64,000 nt of DNA from G963422445 sp963422445 (lineage in GTDB: Bacteria; Pseudomonadota; Alphaproteobacteria; Thalassobaculales; Thalassobaculaceae): positions 1,178,001-1,242,000 of the forward strand of contig OY729512.2 of NCBI GenBank assembly GCA_963422445.2. The letters run 5' to 3'. Shown one piece after another: positions 12,493-21,967 of the stretch (position 1 is its first letter; the number at the start of each line of letters is the position of its first letter). Position numbers and translations under genes: made by a program. The notes below the pieces were generated by a model. It saw only the letters and a program-made list of their open reading frames with translations, was not told the DNA's origin and ran no database searches.

Positions 12493-13722
12493 TCAATCGG
12501 ATGTCTCAGTGTCCAGCCCATAGGCCGTATGCAAGGCCCGGACTGCCAGTTCCGTATAGTCGGCGGCGATCAACACGCTGACCTTGATCTCCGAGGTCGA
12601 GATGACCTGGATGTTGATGCCGCGGTCTGCCAGGGTCTGGAACATGGTCTTGGCGACGCCGGGCTGGCTGTGCATGCCGACCCCGACCACCGAAACCTTT
12701 GCCACATGCGGGTCAGCGAAGATCTTGGTGAAACCGACATCGGCCTTGAGATCGTCGAGAACGATGACCGCGCGATGGAGGTCGGCGCGTCCGACAGTGA
12801 AGGTGACGTCCGTGGTCTCGCCATCCTCGCTGACATTCTGGACGATCATATCGACGTTGATCGCATCATCGGCCAGGGACCCGAAAATTTTGCCGGCGAC
12901 TCCCGGTCGATCCTTGACCCGGCGCAAGGTTATCTTGGCTTCGTCTGGACTGTAGGCGATGCCGCTGACACTGTTCTGTTCCACGATTTCATCCTCATTT
13001 ACCACCAATGTGCCGGGATCGTCGGCGAAGCTCGATAGAACCTGCAAGCGTATGTTGCGGTTCATGGCCAGCGCGACCGAGCGCGCCTGGAGAACCTTGG
13101 CGCCCTGAGATGCCAACTCCAGCATCTCCTCATAGGTAATCCGTTCGATCTTTCGGGCGCTGGCGACGATGCGCGGGTCGGCGGTGTAGACCCCGTCGAC
13201 GTCAGTATGAATATCGCAGCGGTCGGCATCGATCGCCGCCGCAAGTGCCACGGCGGAGGTGTCGGAGCCGCCTCGGCCGAGCGTGGTAATGCGGTTGTCC
13301 GGCGCCAGGCCCTGAAATCCGGCGACGACTGCGACCTGACCTTCACCGAAGCGCCGGATGATGTCTTCGGCGTGGATCTCGCCGATCCGGGCCTTGCCAT
13401 GGACATGGTCGGTGCAGACAGGGATCTGCCAGCCAAGCCAGGAACGGGCACTGATTCCGAGATCCTGCAAGGCAAGCGCCATGAGGCCGCATGTCACCTG
13501 CTCGCCGGAGGCAACGACCGTGTCGTATTCCCGTGCATCATGCATGTTGCTGATTTCAGCGGTCCAGTCGACCAATTGGTTGGTCACACCGGCCATGGCC
13601 GAGACGACCACGGTGACCTCGTTGCCGGCATCGACCTCGCGCTTGACGCGTTGCGCGGCATTGCGGATGCGTTCGATAGTGCCGATCGACGTACCGCCGA
13701 ATTTCTGAACAATACGGGCCAT
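12493..13722 (-). CDS. lysC: Aspartate kinase
   Basis: This enzyme phosphorylates aspartate, the first step toward lysine, threonine, methionine and diaminopimelate. It has 409 residues from the ATG at 13720-13722 (MARIVQKFGGTSIG). The frame is open further upstream, but that extension is Arg-rich and not family-like. The amino-acid kinase domain runs to about residue 245 (VVVSAMAGVTNQL, GFQGL, TTLGRGGSDTSAVALA). Two ACT domains follow (about 265-409), which in this family bind lysine and/or threonine for feedback control. The broken ptsP starts 4 bases after its stop, the usual lysC-ptsP operon arrangement. Confidence 0.96.
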   Translation of the reverse strand: MARIVQKFGGTSIGTIERIRNAAQRVKREVDAGNEVTVVVSAMAGVTNQLVDWTAEISNMHDAREYDTVVASGEQVTCGLMALALQDLGISARSWLGWQIPVCTDHVHGKARIGEIHAEDIIRRFGEGQVAVVAGFQGLAPDNRITTLGRGGSDTSAVALAAAIDADRCDIHTDVDGVYTADPRIVASARKIERITYEEMLELASQGAKVLQARSVALAMNRNIRLQVLSSFADDPGTLVVNEDEIVEQNSVSGIAYSPDEAKITLRRVKDRPGVAGKIFGSLADDAINVDMIVQNVSEDGETTDVTFTVGRADLHRAVIVLDDLKADVGFTKIFADPHVAKVSVVGVGMHSQPGVAKTMFQTLADRGINIQVISTSEIKVSVLIAADYTELAVRALHTAYGLDTETSD

Positions 13723-14057
13723 GGCCAATCGCCTGTCTTTGCTGGATCGCCGACGCCTTTGCGCGGGGGCGTCGAAGCGTCTGGATCGCGCCAGCATGGC
13801 GACGATATACATATGGTGGCCGGCCGCTTCGGGCAAGGTTGGCTGCATGATTTTCAATGACATTTCAGCGTTTGTCCCGCTGTCCGGACATCAAGGGATG
13901 CCGGTCGCCGGGGACGGTGCATCGCAGGGACTGGAAGTGGCCGGCCGCAACGGGGTAGGATTGGTGCCGGCGTGTTCGTCGGGCGCATGAGCCGCAAGAC
14001 AGGGATCCGCGCCCCGGCTGCGCCGGGGCAGGCCCGTATCAGTAGTCCGGAAGCGAG

Positions 14058-14816
14058 ATGGCCGCAGACATCACCGGAACCGTCGATACCGAAGAAGTCG
14101 AAAAGTTCACCGCAATGTCCGGCCACTGGTGGGATCCGTCCGGTCCGTTTGCGTTGCTTCACCGGATCGTGCCAGCCCGCATGCAGTTCATTCGTGACAG
14201 CCTTCAGCGGCATGTTGGTACCGATGCATCGCCCGCTCGCCCGTTTGCCGGCCTCGCGGTTCTGGATATCGGCTGCGGCGGAGGATTGTTATCGGAACCT
14301 CTGGCGCGGCTCGGCGCCACGGTCACTGGCGTGGACGCTGCCCCCGATGCGATCGCGGCCGCTCAAGGCCATGCCGAACGGGCCGGCCTCGCGATCACCT
14401 ATCGGATCGGCGGGATCGAGGACTGTGGGCCCGGTCGCAGCTTCGATGCCGTCATCGCGTCCGAGGTGATCGAGCATGTCGCTGATCCGGGCCTGTTTCT
14501 GGCCGGTGCTGCGCGATTGTTGAAACCCGGAGGTTCAATCGTGTTGACTACCCTCAACCGGTCGGCGCGGTCATTCCTGGTCGCCAAATTGGGGGCCGAA
14601 TACATTCTGCGATTCCTGCCGGCGGGAACCCATGACTGGCTGAAGTTTCTGATGCCTCAGGATCTTGCGGGGCTGCTGGTTACGGCGGGGATCACGCCGG
14701 TACGGCAGCGGGGCATTACCTATCGGATTGCGCGGGATCGATTCGAACTGAGCGATGATCTGTCGATCAATTATGCCATGCACGGGACGCTTGCAGACGG
14801 CCACCGCGGCGGATAG
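14058..14816 (+). CDS. ubiG: Ubiquinone biosynthesis O-methyltransferase
   Basis: UbiG performs both O-methylations in ubiquinone synthesis using S-adenosylmethionine. The 252-residue protein has the family N-terminus (FTAMSGHWWDPSGPFALLH), SAM motif I (LDIGCGGGLLSEPLARLG, about residue 70), VIASEVIEHVADP, and the membrane-associated segment near LTTLNRSARSFLVAKLGAEYI. The ATG at 14058 follows AAGCGAG. It is divergent from lysC, 335 bp away. Its stop codon abuts the stop of the convergent DUF1178 gene with no intervening base. Confidence 0.96.
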   Translation: MAADITGTVDTEEVEKFTAMSGHWWDPSGPFALLHRIVPARMQFIRDSLQRHVGTDASPARPFAGLAVLDIGCGGGLLSEPLARLGATVTGVDAAPDAIAAAQGHAERAGLAITYRIGGIEDCGPGRSFDAVIASEVIEHVADPGLFLAGAARLLKPGGSIVLTTLNRSARSFLVAKLGAEYILRFLPAGTHDWLKFLMPQDLAGLLVTAGITPVRQRGITYRIARDRFELSDDLSINYAMHGTLADGHRGG

Positions 14817-15272
14817 TCAGGCATTTTCCTTCGGGATCCAGGGCACGGCATTGACGTCGATTCCCTCTTCGACGAGACTTTTGGCCTCTTCGCGCGTGGC
14901 TTCGCCGTAAATGCTGTGAGGGTCGGTTTCGCCATAGTGGATACGCCGTGCTTCTTCGGCGAAGCCGGGGCCGACATAGTCACAGTTGTCTTGTATGCGA
15001 CGGCGCAGTTCGATCATGACGTTGCGCATGGCGACGGCTTGCGGGTCCGGTGCGGGCGGCGGGTCGTTCGTCCCGGTTTTGTCCGCTTCGAAGGTCTCGC
15101 GAGCGGATGATCTGCCGATCCGCGGCGTCATCAACGCTTTGGAGATTTTTTCTGACCCGCAAATCGGACAGGAGAGCAGACTATCGTCGGCCTGTTTGTC
15201 GAAGGCAGCACTGTCGCGGAACCATACCTCGAATCCATGGTTCTGATCACACTGAAGTTGATAGAGAATCAT
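14817..15272 (-). CDS. DUF1178 family protein
   Basis: This 151-residue protein begins MILYQLQCDQNHGFEVWF. It carries a probable zinc-ribbon: a Cys in QLQCDQNH paired with CPICGSEK (about residues 8-45). A helical C-terminal half contains GFAEEARRIHYGE and SIYGEATREEAKSLVEEGI. DUF1178 is common in Alphaproteobacteria and its function is unknown. The ATG at 15270-15272 follows AGAGGG at 15279-15284. The end of an IS5-family element lies immediately beyond this ribosome site, so the native promoter has been displaced. Confidence 0.88.
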   Translation of the reverse strand: MILYQLQCDQNHGFEVWFRDSAAFDKQADDSLLSCPICGSEKISKALMTPRIGRSSARETFEADKTGTNDPPPAPDPQAVAMRNVMIELRRRIQDNCDYVGPGFAEEARRIHYGETDPHSIYGEATREEAKSLVEEGIDVNAVPWIPKENA

Positions 15273-15285
15273 GTAGTACCCTCTC

Positions 15286-16236
15286 AGTGTCTGAAGCATA
15301 ATGATATCAATTAGTGACAGTGACTTGCATGCGTCCGAGGCGGCGCATGAGAACACGGCTTAGAGCCAGCAGGAGCCAGGCGAGGGCGCTGGCGATGGAT
15401 CGCTCGAAGTCCCTGGAGAGGAGCCGGCAGCGGCGCAGCCATCCGAAGCTGCGTTCGACCACCCAGCGCCGGGACATGACGACGACCCCCCTTGGTGTCC
15501 CTGGGTTTTCCGATGACCTCCACAGTGATCGGGCAATTCGCTTCCTTGAGCGCGCTTGCCAGCTTGTTGCCGCCACAGGCGCCGTCGGCAAACACGGTCT
15601 GCACCGTGTTCTGACCGGCCTGCAACGCCAGCAACAAGGGACGCGCACCATCCCGGTCCTGGATATGCGCCGGATGGACCTGGGCGGCAAGCGTGTTGCC
15701 GTCGACATCGACGGCAAGGTGACGCTTGCGGTCCTTGATCGTCTTGCCGGCATCGTCGCCGCATTCATCGCTGCCGGCTTCGACCGTCGGCACGCTCCGA
15801 CTGTCGATGTTGGCCGCGCTCGGGTCCGCACTACGCCCCGACCGGAGCCGCTCGAGCGTGGCAAAACGGGCGCAAACCTGCTCCAACACCCCCGACCGGG
15901 ACCACGCGTAGAAATAGGTCTGAACCGTCGTAAACGCCGGGAAATCCTTCGGTAATGCCCGCCAACTGCACCCTGTCCAGAGTATGTAGGCGATCGCGTT
16001 CACCACTTCGCGTAAGTCCACCTGACGGGGACGACCAAGCCGGTATGACGGTGGAAGAAGCGGGTCCGGCAAGGTCCACTCGGCATCGGTCGGATCGCTT
16101 TCGTAACGCTCCGTCTTGCGGCTATACTGCTTCCGGGTCGTCTCGTTCCAAGGCATGATATGCCCCCATGGTGTGAGTGTTCACCCACTGAAGACACACA
16201 CCATGCGAGACCACCCAACTGGTTTTAGGTCAGGCT
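15286..16236 (-). mobile_element. IS5-family element, second type, copy A1
   Basis: The left end begins agtgtctgaa.cataatgata and the right end finishes ttttaggtcagg. Both are shared with copies at 18999 and 46521, which sets the boundaries to within a few bases. The target duplication could not be resolved. It carries one transposase gene in reverse orientation. It lies directly upstream of the DUF1178 start. Confidence 0.85.
15307..16156 (-). pseudogene. IS5-family transposase (copy A1), frameshifted
   Basis: The start MPWNETTRKQYSRKTERYE is intact. The DUF4096-like N-terminal domain (DLREVVNAIAYILWTGCSWR) and the DDE core (IDSRSVPTVE, DIQDRDGARPLL, FADGACGG) follow. Near 15485 a run of six C shifts the frame. 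The expected C-terminus VVMSRRWVVERSFGWLRRCR with the catalytic Glu continues in the next frame. Copy A3 has five C at the same place, so the break is a one-base homopolymer change. Confidence 0.88.
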
Positions 16237-17380
16237 CTAGGACCATGGCTGACACTGTAAAGGCGTTTGGCCAGCGCGTCAAATTCGCGATTCTAGCCTG
16301 TCGGGGTGCCAAGTTTTACTCGTGATTGGTTGAACTGCAACTCCGCTTGCGGAGCATCCTTCGCATTTCCTTCCTGCCTGGGGCGGATAAGAGTCCGGTC
16401 ATCCTGCCGTTATCGAAACGCCTCGTGGCGTTCGGTCGCCTGTGATCGCATGATTGATGCGCCTTCGGAGATGGGGCCCGGCGATAGTGATCTTCCTGAA
16501 CTGCGCCGGTGGATCCGGAAGGAACCGGGGGCATGCAACAAGACTTTTGATCGGCGGCCGAAAAACTGCACCAGCGGCGGCGGCAGGCGACAACGACAGG
16601 AACTATAGCGCAGACCGATCCGCAGGCGGAACACATCCGTCTCAGGCCCGGGCCCGGCCGAGCTCGTGGCCCGGGACCGACAGGTTACCCGGAAAACCTC
16701 CGACCGTGCGCGCGTAATCGGCCCGGTGCGACCGCTTCCCGCAATGTGGATGACCCGCCGTCTTGTACGCTTCCACGATCTTCGCATTGATCCGGCACAA
16801 AGCCGGCCGGATCCGACGAACCGCGATTCCGGACAACGATGACGGGCTGCGACAAATTCCAGTTTGCTTCATTGTGACGTTGACAACCACAGAGAGAAAC
16901 ACTCTGGAGATTCCGATCGAGATCTCCGGAAACCGGGATCGGCAGCCTGAACACGTCCATCGCGAGACCGTGATCCGGGAACCGCGCGTGCCCATCCATT
17001 ATCTTGCGCCCGCTTACTCGCCTTCGAGCACGGCGAGATCAGCTTTTGTTACGAACTGGTGACGATCGGCGGCGGCGGCCAGATGCAGGGCGGGGAAAAC
17101 CAGGAACGGGTCCCGCATTCGATATGCAAGCCGCGAACCTGTACGTCGGCATTGTATGCGACAATTCTGCGGCCGGGTTTCTTGCTCCTCGTGCTGCAGC
17201 ACTGTTGGGATGCGTGACAGGATCCGGAAGACCGGTGGATCTACTGTGTGTCTGCTCAAGCGTAATGAGACCGGATCAAGCCTCTATTGGAGCGGAATCC
17301 GTTGAATATGGTGATGCTACTTTGGTGTCCGACCTGTTGAATCCAGCCCGGATTTCAGATCCTGAATTTCCGTGACCAGA
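16237..17380. other. 1.14-kb stretch with no recognisable gene
   Basis: No open frame here resembles a protein I know. Short open stretches exist on both strands, for example minus-strand 16642-16995 with KIVEAYKTAGHPHCGK and ARTVGGFPGNLSVPG. They read like fragments of decayed coding sequence but could not be assigned. The right end (about 17310-17380, minus) reads LVTEIQDLKSGLDS, possibly the tail of the coiled-coil fragment on the other side of the IS1182-like insertion. Confidence 0.4.
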
Positions 17381-18877
17381 GAGCTTCTTGCAAAATTGCC
17401 GGCCCGACCGGTTTTTTGCCTTCTCGAGGCTGATTTTGTTGTCGAGGGCCTGGGTTTCGGGGGCACCTCGTGGTCTGTTGTGTTTCTACAATACCAAGAT
17501 ACCGAGGAGGTGACCCCGATGACCCTTGGCTCGACCCTATCCGATCTCTGGCACCGATTTCAAGGGGACCTTTTCCCTGCGTTGGCCGAGGCGGTCGGTC
17601 CTCTCCTCGAGACGCACAAGCGTTTCGTGACAGCTCTCGATCTCGTCAAGGTGGAGGGCTTCGTCGATGGGGTGTGGACCGGTCCGGGTCGGCCCCGGGA
17701 GGATCGCCAGGCGCTGGCCCGTGGCGTCATCGCCAAGGCGGTGTGGGGTCTGCCGACGACCCGCCACCTGATCGACAGGCTCAAGGTGGACCCGACGTTG
17801 CGCCGACTGTGCGGCTGGTCGCGTGTCGCGGAGATCCCGAGTGAAGCGACGTTTTCGCGGGCGTTTGCCGAATTTTCGCAGTCCCGTCTTCCGGAGAGGA
17901 TGCACGCGGCTCTGGTCGCAGAGACACTGGGCGACACGCTCATCGGCCACGTGTCGAGGGACTCGACGGCCATCGAGGCCCGGGAGACGCCGGCCCCGAA
18001 GCCGAAGGCCGGGACGCCGAACCGCAAGCGCGGCCGGCCCCGCAAGGGCGAGGAGAGGACGAAGGAGCCTGGGCGTCTCGAACGGCAAGCGAACGGGATG
18101 GATCTCGATGAGATGCTTGACGAGCTGCCGAAGGTCTGTGATCACGGGGCAAAGAAGAATGCCAAGGGGGTCCTGGAGGCCTGGCGCGGTGACAAGCTGC
18201 CTATCGACACAGCAGACTGCGGGGTGCCGCTGAGTACCGTCCTCACCTCGGCATCCGTCCATGACAGCCAGGTCGCGATCCCGCTGGCGATGATGACCGC
18301 CGGGCGTGTGACCAATCTCTACGATCTCATGGACGCGGCCTATGATGCCAGAGAGATCTACCAGATGAGCGAACGGCTTGGCCATGTGCCGATCATCGAT
18401 GTCAATCCGCGCCGGGACAAGGACCTCAAGGAGGAGCGAGACCGGGAGGCCCGGGCCCGGCGTGCAATAGGCCATGTCGATCCCGAGACCGTGCGGTTCC
18501 GGATCCGGTCCGGTGTCGAGAGGACCAACGCCCGCCTCAAGGATGAGTTTGGCGGGCGCCATGTCCGCGTCCGCGGACATTCCAAGGTCGCCTGCCATCT
18601 CATGTTCGGCATCCTGGCCCTGGCGGCTGACCCGTTGATACGTCTCGCCGTCCCATAGCGCGCTCCGACAACGCATGCCGACCCTTCGCGGCCCTCTCGA
18701 AGAGAGTGGCCCGGAGAGGCGTGTCCCGATGTCCACAAAGGTCCCTGTTTGTTCTCATCATCTCTGATGAGACACCGCGAATCCATGGAGTCCGACCTCC
18801 AGGTGCAGAGGTGACCGGAAGCAACCGACCGATCCGGGCTCACCGGACCCTGGGGACAGGAATTTTGCAAGAGGTTC
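17381..18877 (+). mobile_element. IS1182-like insertion sequence, copy 1
   Basis: This 1,497-bp element has inverted ends gagcttcttgcaaaatt and, reverse-complemented on the right, gaacctcttgcaaaatt. Flanks are caga and cagc, so the 4-bp duplication is imperfect here. A second copy at 57565 has a perfect gaac duplication. Family assignment to IS1182 is tentative and rests on transposase style, element length and the 4-bp duplication. Confidence 0.8.
17519..18658 (+). CDS. IS1182-like transposase (copy 1), intact
   Basis: This is a 379-residue DDE transposase from the ATG at 17519 behind a strong GAGGAGG site (17504-17510); the frame upstream of it is element leader. Visible features are an N-terminal DUF772-like helical region (PSEATFSRAFAEFSQS), the first catalytic Asp in SRDSTAIEARE, a Lys/Arg-rich insert with RKRGRPRKG, LTSASVHDSQVAI, DAAYDAREIYQMS, and the Glu region RSGVERTNARLKDEFGGR. 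By eye it differs from copy 2 at roughly 19 residues, so the copies are related but not recent duplicates. Confidence 0.88.
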   Translation: MTLGSTLSDLWHRFQGDLFPALAEAVGPLLETHKRFVTALDLVKVEGFVDGVWTGPGRPREDRQALARGVIAKAVWGLPTTRHLIDRLKVDPTLRRLCGWSRVAEIPSEATFSRAFAEFSQSRLPERMHAALVAETLGDTLIGHVSRDSTAIEARETPAPKPKAGTPNRKRGRPRKGEERTKEPGRLERQANGMDLDEMLDELPKVCDHGAKKNAKGVLEAWRGDKLPIDTADCGVPLSTVLTSASVHDSQVAIPLAMMTAGRVTNLYDLMDAAYDAREIYQMSERLGHVPIIDVNPRRDKDLKEERDREARARRAIGHVDPETVRFRIRSGVERTNARLKDEFGGRHVRVRGHSKVACHLMFGILALAADPLIRLAVP

Positions 18878-18998
18878 CAGCATAGTCCGGTTTGGTGGCA
18901 TTGACCGTTATGCCGGTCTGGTTGGCAGAAACCTGACGTTTCATTTCAGCAAAACCAGCATCCATCCGAATGCTCAGAGTGTCGAGTCGCGCGTTAAG
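18878..18998 (-). pseudogene. Coiled-coil gene fragment trapped between two IS elements
   Basis: About 40 codons read ARLDTLSIRMDAGFAEMKRQ followed by VSANQTGITVNATKP. This resembles the Leu-Arg-Met-Asp-Ala-Gly-Phe repeat seen in small coiled-coil proteins. Both sides are cut by insertion sequences (IS5 type 2 upstream, IS1182-like downstream). The remainder may continue at 17380 in a different frame (LVTEIQDLKSG). Function unknown. Confidence 0.4.
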
Positions 18999-19872
18999 AG
19001 CCTGACCTAAAACCAGTTGGGTGGTCTCGCATGGTGTATCTTCATGGGTGAACACTCACACCATGGGGGCACATCATGCCCTGGAACGAGACCACCCGGA
19101 AGCAGTATACCCGTAAGACGGAGCGTTACGAAAGCGATCTGACCGATGCCGGGTGGACCTTGCCGGACCCGCTTCTTCCACCGTCGTGCCGGCTTGGTCG
19201 TCCCCGTCAGGTGGATCTGCGCGACGTGGTGAACGCGATCGCCTGCATGTTCTGAACAGGGTGCGGTTGGCGGGCATGACCGACGGATTGTCCGGCGTTT
19301 ACGGCGGTTCAGACCTATTTCCATGCGTGGTTCCGGAGCAGGTTTGCGCCCATTTTACGACACTCGAGCGGTTCCGGTCGGGGCGTGGTGCGGACCCGAG
19401 CGCGGCCATCATCGACAGTCAGAACGTGCCGACGGTCGAAGCGGGCGGCGACGATGCCGGCAAGACGATCAAGGTGACGCTTGCCGCCCAGGTCCATCCG
19501 GCGCAGATCCAGGACCGGGATGGCGCGCGTCCCTTGTTGCTGGCGTTGCAGGCCGGTCAGAACACGGTGCAGATCGTGTTTGCCGACGGCGCCTATGGCG
19601 GCGACAAGCTGGCAAGCAAGCTCAAGGAAGCGAATTGCCCGATCACTGTGGAGGTCATCGGAAAACCCAGGGACGCCAAAGGGGTCGTCGTCATGGCCCG
19701 GCACTGGGTGGTCGAACGCAGCTTCGGATGGCTGCGCCGCTGCCGGCGCCTCTCGAAAGACTTCGAGCGATCCCTCGCCTGGCTCCTGCTGGCTCTGATC
19801 CGTGTTCTCATGCGCCGCTTCGGATGCATGCAAGTCACTATGACTAATTGATATCATTATGATTCAGACACT
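18999..19872 (+). mobile_element. IS5-family element, second type, copy A2
   Basis: Its ends match copy A1: left gagcctgacctaaaac, right ending gattcagacact. It is about 75 bp shorter than A1 because of internal deletions. No clear target duplication is seen. It abuts the coiled-coil fragment on the left and the ISAzo13 remnant on the right. Confidence 0.82.
19076..19851 (+). pseudogene. IS5-family transposase (copy A2), stop codon and deletions
   Basis: It starts MPWNETTRKQYTRKTERYE at 19076 and reaches a TGA at 19253-19255 after NAIACMF. The remaining parts continue in another frame: IDSQNVPTVEAGG, QDRDGARPLLLAL, FADGAYGGDKLAS, and HWVVERSFGWLRRCRRLSKD to the end. Segments present in A1 around the first catalytic region and after GKTIK are missing. 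Inactive. Confidence 0.88.
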
Positions 19873-19903
19873 TAGGAGCTTGATCGAATTTAAGTTTCCA
19901 ACT

Positions 19904-21060
19904 TCACCGCGGGTGAAGTTCATAGTTCCAGTCACCGTGGAACTCGTTGCGATGTAGAGACAGCGCTTCCATTTCCGCCTTCGTCGCCGTCACTCCTTTC
20001 GGGTCCTCCCCCGTGTCGAGCTCAGCTCTGACCCGAAGCCCTGCGTCGGTGCGCGTAGTGCCGATCAGATCAACGATGGTGTCGAAGGGTCGCAATGGCT
20101 TGCCTCGCCAATTGTGCGTGATGTGACAGAACAGGCGGTGCTCAATCTTGTTCCACTTGCTGGTGCCGGGCGGGAAGTGGCTGACGTGTACGCGCACTCC
20201 CGTGTCGTCGGCACATTGCTGTAGCCCCTGCTTCCACGCGCGCAAGCGGTAGCCGTTGCTGCCCCCGCATCGGCAGTGATGAACAGCTCGCGAGCTTCAG
20301 GGTAACGGCTGCGGCCCCTCTCCTCCCACCACCGCCGAAGCGAGGCGAGCGCGAATGCAGGGGTGTCATGGTCACATCCAACACTGACCCATGCGTCGTT
20401 GCGGCCCATGTCATAGATGCCATAGGGGATCGCTTTGCCTGCGGCATCCTGGGGAAAGTCGTGGACCATGGATTTCTCGGGCTGCCCCTTCGGCTGCCAC
20501 TCGCGCCCCGCGTTCTTGAAATCCCCGACCAGCTCCTTCTTCTTCGTGTCGACAGAGACCACCGGTCGGGCGCGCTGGAGACACTCATCCGCCTTCGCAT
20601 TGATAGGTTCGAACTGGGCGTTGCGGTCCGGGTGCGACGCCCCTTCGGGGCTCTTGCGCACCGATTGCAACCGATAGCCAAGCTCGTGCAGCAATCGTCC
20701 CACCGGCGTCGAGCTCACCTTCCAGACCGCGCGCGACAGCGCCGCGGCGAGCTTCGCCCGACCCTTGCATGTCCATCTCAAAGGCGACTGCGGGGCGCCG
20801 CAAGGCAACGGGTCAACGAGCCTCTCCAACGCTTTCTTGAGGCCGGGCTGGGACTGCTCGATACGCGGGCTCCCCGCGCCCCTTGCGAAGGGTCGGGCGC
20901 GACAGCCCCGTCGCATCCGAAACCAGAGCCTCGCCTCCATACCCGAGGGCACGCGACCCCGTCGCAGCCCACATACGGCGCCCACGCTCGTCGAGATTAC
21001 GCCTCGACCACCGCGTACTTCTCAACGATTGTCGCTTCGAGTTCAAGATTGCGTCGCATC
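19904..21060 (-). pseudogene. ISAzo13-family transposase, frameshifted
   Basis: The N-terminus reads MRRNLELEATIVEKYAVVEA from 21060 and then shifts. A second segment carries LDERGRRMWAATGSRALGYGG. The long middle segment has VGRLLHELGYRLQSVRKSPEG, VVSVDTKKKELVGDFKNAGR, and YGIYDMGRNDAWVSVGCDHD. The final segment (19904-20245) has RAWKQGLQQCADDTGVRVHV and PPGTSKWNKIEHRLFCHI. These are hallmark stretches of the ISAzo13 (Rhodopirellula-type DDE) family. At least three frames are needed, so the gene is dead. The element probably spans about 19880-21110; its ends were not resolved. Confidence 0.85.
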
Positions 21061-21119
21061 GAAGGGAGTAGAACACAGGCGCGTACAAATGGACATATAA
21101 TTTACACTACCCTCCTTAG

Positions 21120-21963
21120 TATAGTGTCGTCACGAAATACCAGCCCAGAGCGCCAGACACCGGATCTGCACCGCGGCAAGGAACGATGCGGCATTCCTGG
21201 CGTATCGTGTGGCAATCCCACGCCAACGCTTGAGCTACAGAAAGGCGTTCTCCACCCAATGCCGGTGCCGGTAGAGATGGACATCATACGCTCTGGGGTG
21301 CTGGCGGTTGCGCTTCGGCGGAACCACCGGAATGACTTCATGCTCCTCACAATAAGACAGGATGGCAGTCGTGTCATAGGCCTTGTCCGCCAACAAGGAC
21401 TCGGCATCTATCCCTTCAATCAGCTCGACCGCTTGACTGCAATCTGCTGCCGTCCCCTCGGTCACCAACACCCGCACCGGCATCCCATGCGCGTCCACAG
21501 CCAGATGCAGCGTCGTGTTCAGCCCCCTTTTGTGCGATCCATCGCCTGATTGCCGCCGACCGCACCGCTCGCATGGGGATGTACCTTGAGATGACTGGCG
21601 TCAACCATCAGCCACTCATCGTTCGGCTCATCCACCAGAGGCTCCAGCAACGCCCCCAGAGCCCCTTGTCCCACCAGCGACAGAACCGACGATGGGTATT
21701 TTTCCAGTCTCCATAGTCTGGTGGCACATCACGCCAGGGAGCGCCGGTGCGCAGAATCCAGAAGATCGCATTAATGAACCGTCGATTATCCTGTGCCACC
21801 CCACCCTAACTTCCCGCCCGGCCAGGCAGATGAGGCTCCAGCAACAGCCAGACCCTGTCCGAAATGTCGTGACGCCGATGAGCCATTCCGATGAGTCGCC
21901 TCCAAGAACCATCGAGTGAGTTCGACAGATAGGACAGATGAACATCACTCATGACGACACTAT
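21120..21963 (-). mobile_element. IS427-like (IS5-family) element, copy 1
   Basis: This 844-bp element has perfect terminal inverted repeats tatagtgtcgtca / tgacgacactat. It is flanked by ttag on the left (21116-21119) and ctag on the right (21964-21967). The same ctag is also the left flank of the next IS5 element (H1). A second copy is at 60836. Confidence 0.9.
21130..21886 (-). pseudogene. IS427-like transposase (copy 1), nonsense and frameshift
   Basis: The two-part transposase begins MAHRRHDISDRVWLLLEPH at 21886. It hits TAG after GRAGS, where copy 2 has Trp. It loses one G in the LWGALLEP run (five G against six in copy 2), and continues with the B half from AVDAHGMPVRVLVTEG to the end at 21130. 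The slippery AAAAGGGGG before the B half is conserved. Not functional as it stands. Confidence 0.85.
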
Positions 21964-21967
21964 CTAG

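Noticed and set aside
15286..16236. Target duplication for the second IS5 type (copies A1-A3)
   Set aside because: CTN/TNA candidates at the three copies do not agree between left and right ends, so none is claimed.
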